From contig NZ_AP019810.1 of assembly GCF_013394305.1 (NCBI RefSeq), positions 992,001 through 1,056,000 of the forward strand: a stretch of DNA of 64,000 nucleotides. The letters are read 5' to 3'. Positions 59,621 to 64,000 of this stretch are shown here, piece by piece; position 1 is the stretch's first letter, and each line of letters begins with the position of its first letter. The notes under the pieces are model-generated. The model was not told the origin of the DNA. It searched no databases and saw nothing but the letters and a program-made list of their open reading frames with translations. The DNA comes from Enterococcus mundtii (GTDB taxonomy: Bacteria; Bacillota; Bacilli; Lactobacillales; Enterococcaceae). Both the position numbers and the translations under genes were made by a program.

Positions 59621-60640
59621 TTAATCAAAGTAAACACAGACACACTCAGGTGCATAGATGTCTTTTTGGATCAATGTCAATTCTCCAGTTGTAGCATCAC
59701 GTTTGTACAAGGTAAGATTATCCGTATTCTGGTTGGCAGATACCACGTAATCATTTTCTGGATCTAAGGCGAAATCTCTTGGGAAATCTCCTTCAGTTGA
59801 GATTGTCTGTACGTGTTCTAAATGTGAACCTTCTTCATTCACAGCGAATACAGCAATCGAATTATGTCCCCGATTTGATGCGTAGACAAAACGTCCATCG
59901 TTTGAAATACGGATGGCAGCCCCACCATTTTCTTCGGTGAATCCTTCAGGCAATGTGCTGATTTTTTGCACTTCTTTGAATTCGCCTGTTGTTTCATCAT
60001 AGGAAAGAACACGAACTGTACTATCTAACTCACCAAACAAATAGACGAATTGATTATTAGGATGAAAAACTAAATGACGTGGGCCGGTTCCTGGCTCTAC
60101 TTCTAATACAGCTTTTACAGCTAATTTCCCATTTTCATCGACATCATATGTGTACACACGATCAGTTCCTAGATCACAGACAGCTAATCGTTGGTCAGGT
60201 GTTAAGTCTGTGTAATGGACATGGGCATGATCTTGGTTTTTGTGTGGACCAGTCGGTTCTTGATGAAAGACTGCATCTGTCGCCTCTAAACTACCGTCTT
60301 CAGTGATACGATAAACATTGACTTCTCCTTTATGATAATTTGCGCCATAAACCAGTTGGCGTTGCTCATCGACTGTCACGTAACACAAAGGTGCGCCGGC
60401 TTCTGTTACCGCATTCAAAAAATTATATGAATGATCGTATGCACCGACTCCACCTAACCCATCGACACTTGTTACTGTGTAAAGATTACCTGCATCGCTT
60501 TTTGCCACATACGTTGGGCTATTTTCTTTTGTCACTAACGTTAGATTCTCTAAAGTGCCTTTATCTGTATCTAATTCGATTTGATAAATTCCTTCACTTT
60601 TTCGTCTTGTATATGTTCCTAGAATGATTTTTTTTATCAT
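59621..60640 (-). CDS. lactonase family beta-propeller protein (6-phosphogluconolactonase type)
   Basis: 339 residues, seven-bladed propeller of the YbhE/Pgl family: starts MIKKIILGTYTRRKSEGIYQ and has DHAHVHYTDLTPDQRLAVCDLGTDRV, GPRHLVFHPNNQFVYLFGELDSTV and a late GDFPRDFALDPENDYVVSANQNTDNLTLY. The family hydrolyses 6-phosphogluconolactone in the oxidative pentose phosphate pathway in some bacteria. Start at 60640 because GGAGG is 6 bases upstream; the TTG at 60655 would include it. Followed by a 53-codon gene. Confidence 0.85.
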   Translation of the reverse strand: MIKKIILGTYTRRKSEGIYQIELDTDKGTLENLTLVTKENSPTYVAKSDAGNLYTVTSVDGLGGVGAYDHSYNFLNAVTEAGAPLCYVTVDEQRQLVYGANYHKGEVNVYRITEDGSLEATDAVFHQEPTGPHKNQDHAHVHYTDLTPDQRLAVCDLGTDRVYTYDVDENGKLAVKAVLEVEPGTGPRHLVFHPNNQFVYLFGELDSTVRVLSYDETTGEFKEVQKISTLPEGFTEENGGAAIRISNDGRFVYASNRGHNSIAVFAVNEEGSHLEHVQTISTEGDFPRDFALDPENDYVVSANQNTDNLTLYKRDATTGELTLIQKDIYAPECVCVYFD

Positions 60641-60776
60641 TTTGATCCTCCTCAAATTAAGAATTCTAATTTATTCTATCATACATCCATTCATGTCGTT
60701 AATCAAAGAGAATATGTTATACTGTTTTTGTAACCATAGAATCATTGATTTTTTAGGAGTAAAGGAGAGAAATGAG

Positions 60777-61139
60777 ATGACTCAAGCAACGATAACAGAA
60801 ATTGGCACGTCAGCAATCAATTCAGAGGAACCTATGCTGATTTTATTCGATCAGTCGGCAACATCCGCGTTGCGTGACTATACGATCATTCAAGAATTTA
60901 GTACAAAAGAGAATTTTTCACTTAATCAAGGTGATCAAATTTCTTTTGATCATCAAGAATATACCATCGAACATGTTGGTCCGTTGGCCAATGAAAACTT
61001 AACAACGGTTGGTCATGTGACTCTGGTTTTTGAACAACCACCAGCAGGTGACAGAATCGTCAATGGAATCTATTTGTCCCCTTATCAACTACCAGAAATC
61101 ACTGTCGGCACGACCATCGACTATAAGCAGGTGAACTAA
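60777..61139 (+). CDS. orphan PTS glucitol/sorbitol-type IIA component
   Basis: 120 residues of the GutA/SrlB IIA family: MTQATITEIGTSAINSEEPMLILF at the start, and NENLTTVGHVTLVFEQP with the His-containing strand characteristic of the family. Start at 60777 because AAAGGAGAG lies 7 bases before it; the frame reads further upstream without a ribosome binding site. No IIB or IIC partners or sorbitol dehydrogenase are nearby. The stop overlaps the start of the next gene (TAATG), so it is translationally coupled to an AI-2E-family transporter, an uncommon pairing that hints at a regulatory use. Confidence 0.8.
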   Translation: MTQATITEIGTSAINSEEPMLILFDQSATSALRDYTIIQEFSTKENFSLNQGDQISFDHQEYTIEHVGPLANENLTTVGHVTLVFEQPPAGDRIVNGIYLSPYQLPEITVGTTIDYKQVN

Positions 61140-62296
61140 TGGAAGAGGATAAAAAAAGAAAAATCAAACCTGTTTCATGGTTTTGGCGTTGGTTTTTGAA
61201 TAATCAAGTAGTCACGGCTTTATTAGTCGTTCTTTTGGTCTTACTGATCGTTTTCTTATTTACGAAAGTCTCTTATCTTTTTGAGCCCATTTGGCAGTTT
61301 CTAGCAATCGTTAGTTTACCGATCATTCTATCAGGTATCTTATATTACCTGATGAATCCTGTCGTCGATTATTTTGAAAAGAAAAATATTCCAAGGCTCT
61401 ATAGTATCATCGGTTTATTTATACTTGTTGTCGCTTTGATCGTCTGGGGAAGTGTAGTGATCATCCCGAAAATCCAAGAACAAACCGTCAGCTTTGTCAG
61501 CAATTTTCCACAATACGTCGAGACCATCGATGACAAATTAACCGAGATTTTTCGTGATCCACTATTCAGTCAATTTAGAGAGCAACTGGAAAATACAGGC
61601 GATCAGTTTATGAATTCTGCTGGCGATATTTTACAGAATCTATCAAAAAGCACCGTTCAAAGCTTAGGGAGTTTTGTTGGCGCTGTAGCTACGATCGTTG
61701 TTGCCGTATTGACGATGCCGTTTATTTTATTTTATCTGTTGAAAGATGGAAAACAATTAGCACCTTATTTGGTCAAGTTCTTACCCACTCGTATGAGAGT
61801 GCCTACGTTAAAAGTCTTAGGTGAGATGAACAGCCAAGTCTCTTCTTATATTCGTGGACAGCTGACTGTGGCTTTCGCAGTTGCGGTGATGTTCATGATC
61901 GGATTTGCAATCATCGGGTTAGATTATGCTGTCACTTTAGGAATCATTGCCGGTTTCTTGAACTTGATCCCTTACTTAGGTTCATTTTTAGCGATGATCC
62001 CTGCGGTATTTTTAGCCATCGTTGCAGGACCGATCATGTTGGTCAAAGTATTGATCGTTTTCGCCTTAGAGCAAACCATCGAAGGCCGTTTGATCTCGCC
62101 ACTTGTACTTGGCAATCAGTTGTCGATCCATCCAGTGACGATTTTACTTGTCCTATTAACATCCGGAAAATTATTTGGTGTGGTCGGTGTGATTTTAGGG
62201 ATACCTGTCTATGCCGCAGCGAAAGTATTGATTTCTCACATTTTTGAATGGTACACTACGATTTCTTCCCTTTATGAAGAAAAGCAACAAGAATAA
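61139..62296 (+). CDS. AI-2E transporter family (PerM/YdiK-like) membrane protein
   Basis: 385 residues with about eight membrane helices. An N-terminal pair is followed by a long extracellular or cytoplasmic helical insert (residues about 110-185), then a conserved second half with LKDGKQLAPYLVKFLPTRMR, IRGQLTVAFAVAVMFMIGFAIIGLDYAVTLGIIAGFLNLIPYLGSFLAMIPA and ALEQTIEGRLISPLVLGNQLSIHPV. The family was named for AI-2 export, but members also act as ion antiporters, so the substrate is open. Starts inside the stop of the orphan IIA gene (TAATG). Confidence 0.88.
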   Translation: MEEDKKRKIKPVSWFWRWFLNNQVVTALLVVLLVLLIVFLFTKVSYLFEPIWQFLAIVSLPIILSGILYYLMNPVVDYFEKKNIPRLYSIIGLFILVVALIVWGSVVIIPKIQEQTVSFVSNFPQYVETIDDKLTEIFRDPLFSQFREQLENTGDQFMNSAGDILQNLSKSTVQSLGSFVGAVATIVVAVLTMPFILFYLLKDGKQLAPYLVKFLPTRMRVPTLKVLGEMNSQVSSYIRGQLTVAFAVAVMFMIGFAIIGLDYAVTLGIIAGFLNLIPYLGSFLAMIPAVFLAIVAGPIMLVKVLIVFALEQTIEGRLISPLVLGNQLSIHPVTILLVLLTSGKLFGVVGVILGIPVYAAAKVLISHIFEWYTTISSLYEEKQQE

Positions 62297-62299
62297 ATG

Positions 62300-62353
62300 A
62301 AAAGCCGAGATGATCGAGAATAGGAACCCTATTTTCAGTCGTCTCGGCTTTTT
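62300..62353. terminator. bidirectional terminator between convergent genes
   Basis: AAAGCCGAGATGA / TCGTCTCGGCTTT stem (one wobble) with a loop that itself can pair (AATAGG...CCTATT). A and T runs at the ends. Fits in the 59 bases between the stops at 62296 and 62356. Confidence 0.85.
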
Positions 62354-62355
62354 GA

Positions 62356-62787
62356 TTATTTCATCAATAAGTTAGTCATTTTTTGGATTGCTGCGGAAAT
62401 ATCATCTGTCGCTTGGTCTTGTTTTGCTTCTGACGCATCAAATTGTTCAGCGTTGATGCCTTTTTCTGGTTGGATGCTTTGAGTCATTTCTTCACAACCA
62501 GCTACATAATTTTTGTAGGCTTTTTCAAAGTTCTTATGGATACCCATTACTTTGGCTGGTGGACGCAACGTACTGATTTTCTTTAGCATATTGCGATATT
62601 TTTCAGTACCTTGGTCAAATAGCTCAACCGTCTCAACAAGCTCGGATTGCGTTAGTTCAGCTGTTTTCTTTTGATCGATTGCTTCTCTGATTTTTTCATA
62701 TTTTGGGTGCATCGTTTCGCCGATTGCTTCTGTTTCTTTCACGATTTTATCGACTGTCTGCACGTAATAACCGAGATTCGGTAACAT
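62356..62787 (-). CDS. hypothetical helical protein
   Basis: 143 residues, strongly helical and charged, no signal peptide or membrane segment: MLPNLGYYVQTVDKIVKETEAIGETMHPKYEKIREAI, then RPPAKVMGIHKNFEKAYKNYVAGCEEMTQSI. The pattern (antiparallel long helices, a Pro kink after RPP) suggests a small helical bundle, coiled-coil capable. I do not recognise the family. AGGA precedes the start. Monocistronic. Confidence 0.6.
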   Translation of the reverse strand: MLPNLGYYVQTVDKIVKETEAIGETMHPKYEKIREAIDQKKTAELTQSELVETVELFDQGTEKYRNMLKKISTLRPPAKVMGIHKNFEKAYKNYVAGCEEMTQSIQPEKGINAEQFDASEAKQDQATDDISAAIQKMTNLLMK

Positions 62788-62882
62788 AGGTTTTCCTACT
62801 TTCTTCTTTTTCTTTCTCTATTTTACCTGTTTATTCTAGTAGAAAACAAGTCATTACATCAATAAAATGTTATTTTTATCGT

Positions 62883-64000
62883 TTATTTTTCATAAAATCC
62901 TGCATCCAAACTATATTGTTCTCCTGAAACTAGATCATATTGGATCAAGCGATACGCCTCGTATACTTCCTCTTGCGCCTGATTCAACTGAGCTTCTTTT
63001 CCCCATTGGCCATTTTGAAAATACAGTTCTCGTTCGAACGCGGGAATAGCCGACTCCATTTCAAGCAGTAATTGATAAAAACCAGTGGTCTTTTGATTCG
63101 TTTGTTCTAAAAGATTCGCTGCAAAATAAAAAGGGCTAGTGACAGCATCATTGGTTTCACCTTTCTCTAACTCACCTGCTGTATCGAACATGAGAAACTC
63201 TGTCTGATGTAAGGCTTGTTTCTCATTTTTATTTTTGATCTCGTCCGAATAGATCCCCGGTAAATGATCTCCCCAAAAAACGACTAGTGTTCTTCTTGGC
63301 GTATCTTTCAGCGCTTCAGTGAATGCTTTCAATGCTTGACTACTATAGGCAATATCTTGCAAATAATTGTTGAGTGTATCTGTTCCAGTATCATCTTCTG
63401 TTGTAGCCGAAAAATCTAATTGCGAATACTTGCCTGCATAAGGCATATGGGTCTGCATCGTGACCAAATGGACAAACTGAGGCGTTTGCTCATCTTTTAA
63501 TAAGTCTAAAATTTCTTTATAGGCAGACTCATCTGAAATATATGGATTATTATCAATGGTATCAGTGTAAGTCATATTTCCCTCGCTGATAAACGAATCA
63601 AACCCTAGCGTCTGATAGACATCTTCACGTTTATACATCGATGTATTATAAGGATGGATCGCCGTTGTTCGGTAGTTTTGTGCATTGAGCGTGGAAACAA
63701 GCGATGGTAATTGATCCAGCTTGGGAACGAGCATCGTATATGGTGTGGTCATTTGACCATTGAATAGCGCCATGGATAGACCCGTTAAGGCTTCAAACTC
63801 AATATTTGCTGTTCCACCACCATAATTTTGCGAAAGCATTCGGCCACTATAGGTTTGATTTGCCACTTCACGATAGTCAGCTAAGGGATCACCGGTCACC
63901 GTGACACCATTTAGATGACTTGGATCAGAAAAGCTTTCACTCATCACATAAATGATATTTGGCTGCTCATCACTTGCTGTTTGATTTTTTTCGTCTGCGA
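62883..64000 (-). CDS. LTA synthase family sulfatase-fold protein, C-terminal part (truncated by window end)
   Basis: Open to the last base, so only the catalytic domain of about 372 residues is present; the N-terminal membrane domain lies beyond the window. Visible: the metal-binding NIIYVMSESFSDP (Glu), GGGTANIEFEALTGLSM with the region of the catalytic Thr, and VVFWGDHLPG with Asp and His ligands. These are the landmarks of lipoteichoic-acid synthase and related phosphoglycerol transferases, which transfer glycerol phosphate from phosphatidylglycerol outside the membrane. LtaS itself or a primase-like/paralogous enzyme cannot be told apart from this part. Confidence 0.82.
   Translation of the reverse strand, partial: ADEKNQTASDEQPNIIYVMSESFSDPSHLNGVTVTGDPLADYREVANQTYSGRMLSQNYGGGTANIEFEALTGLSMALFNGQMTTPYTMLVPKLDQLPSLVSTLNAQNYRTTAIHPYNTSMYKREDVYQTLGFDSFISEGNMTYTDTIDNNPYISDESAYKEILDLLKDEQTPQFVHLVTMQTHMPYAGKYSQLDFSATTEDDTGTDTLNNYLQDIAYSSQALKAFTEALKDTPRRTLVVFWGDHLPGIYSDEIKNKNEKQALHQTEFLMFDTAGELEKGETNDAVTSPFYFAANLLEQTNQKTTGFYQLLLEMESAIPAFERELYFQNGQWGKEAQLNQAQEEVYEAYRLIQYDLVSGEQYSLDAGFYEK

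Overview
The window looks like chromosomal DNA of a low-GC Firmicute of the genus Enterococcus. The clearest signs are the housekeeping block tdk-prfA-prmC-ywlC-glyA-upp, the MurT/GatD pair, mannitol and ribose PTS/uptake operons in enterococcal style, an enterocin-A-type immunity protein, an azoreductase close to E. faecalis AzoA, strong AGGAGG-type ribosome binding sites and CcpA (cre) operators. I cannot fix the species from sequence alone; a member of the E. faecium/hirae/durans/mundtii side is plausible.

Layout. 1-6.1 kb: the 3' end of an ArsR-type regulator, then a minus-strand maltose/glucose-type PTS operon (rpiR-family regulator, IIBC, MalY/PatB) and a NagB-family enzyme, both with cre sites. 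6.1-11 kb: a riboflavin operon (ribD-ribE-ribBA-ribH) under an FMN riboswitch, lying between an intact tRNA-Thr(CGU) and a decayed copy of that tRNA's 3' end, so probably an old tRNA-targeted insertion; ribD has a one-base frameshift. 11-19 kb: core genes upp, glyA, ywlC, prmC, prfA and tdk, with a DnaA-box cluster between ywlC and prmC. 19-27 kb: a frameshifted methyltransferase, a dispersed palindromic repeat, prsA, signal peptidase I, a secreted Thr/Ser-rich protein with a membrane partner, ktrB and murT-gatD.

27-47 kb holds the most unusual feature. Two mannitol PTS gene sets (mtlA1-mtlF1-mtlD, and mtlA2-mtlR-mtlF2) flank a 12-kb, nine-gene, tightly packed minus-strand cassette. It encodes a Gram-positive type IV secretion apparatus: thioester/Cna-B adhesin, Ig-like lipoprotein, VirB2-, VirB6-, VirB3- and VirB4-like proteins, a multidomain murein hydrolase, a VirB8-like protein and a bitopic protein of unknown role. 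No relaxase, coupling ATPase, integrase or replication gene is present in the window. It is either a stripped conjugative element or a chromosomal T4SS used for something other than self-transfer.

47-64 kb: rbsK-rbsD-rbsU, manA, a beta-lactamase-family hydrolase, a double-VOC protein, a TetR-controlled heterodimeric ABC exporter, a cysteine-less rhodanese, an azoreductase, an orphan bacteriocin immunity protein, two very small genes (56 and 53 codons), a lactonase, an orphan glucitol-type IIA coupled to an AI-2E-family transporter, and an LTA-synthase-family protein cut by the window end.

All calls rest on reading the sequence and family knowledge; no searches were run.
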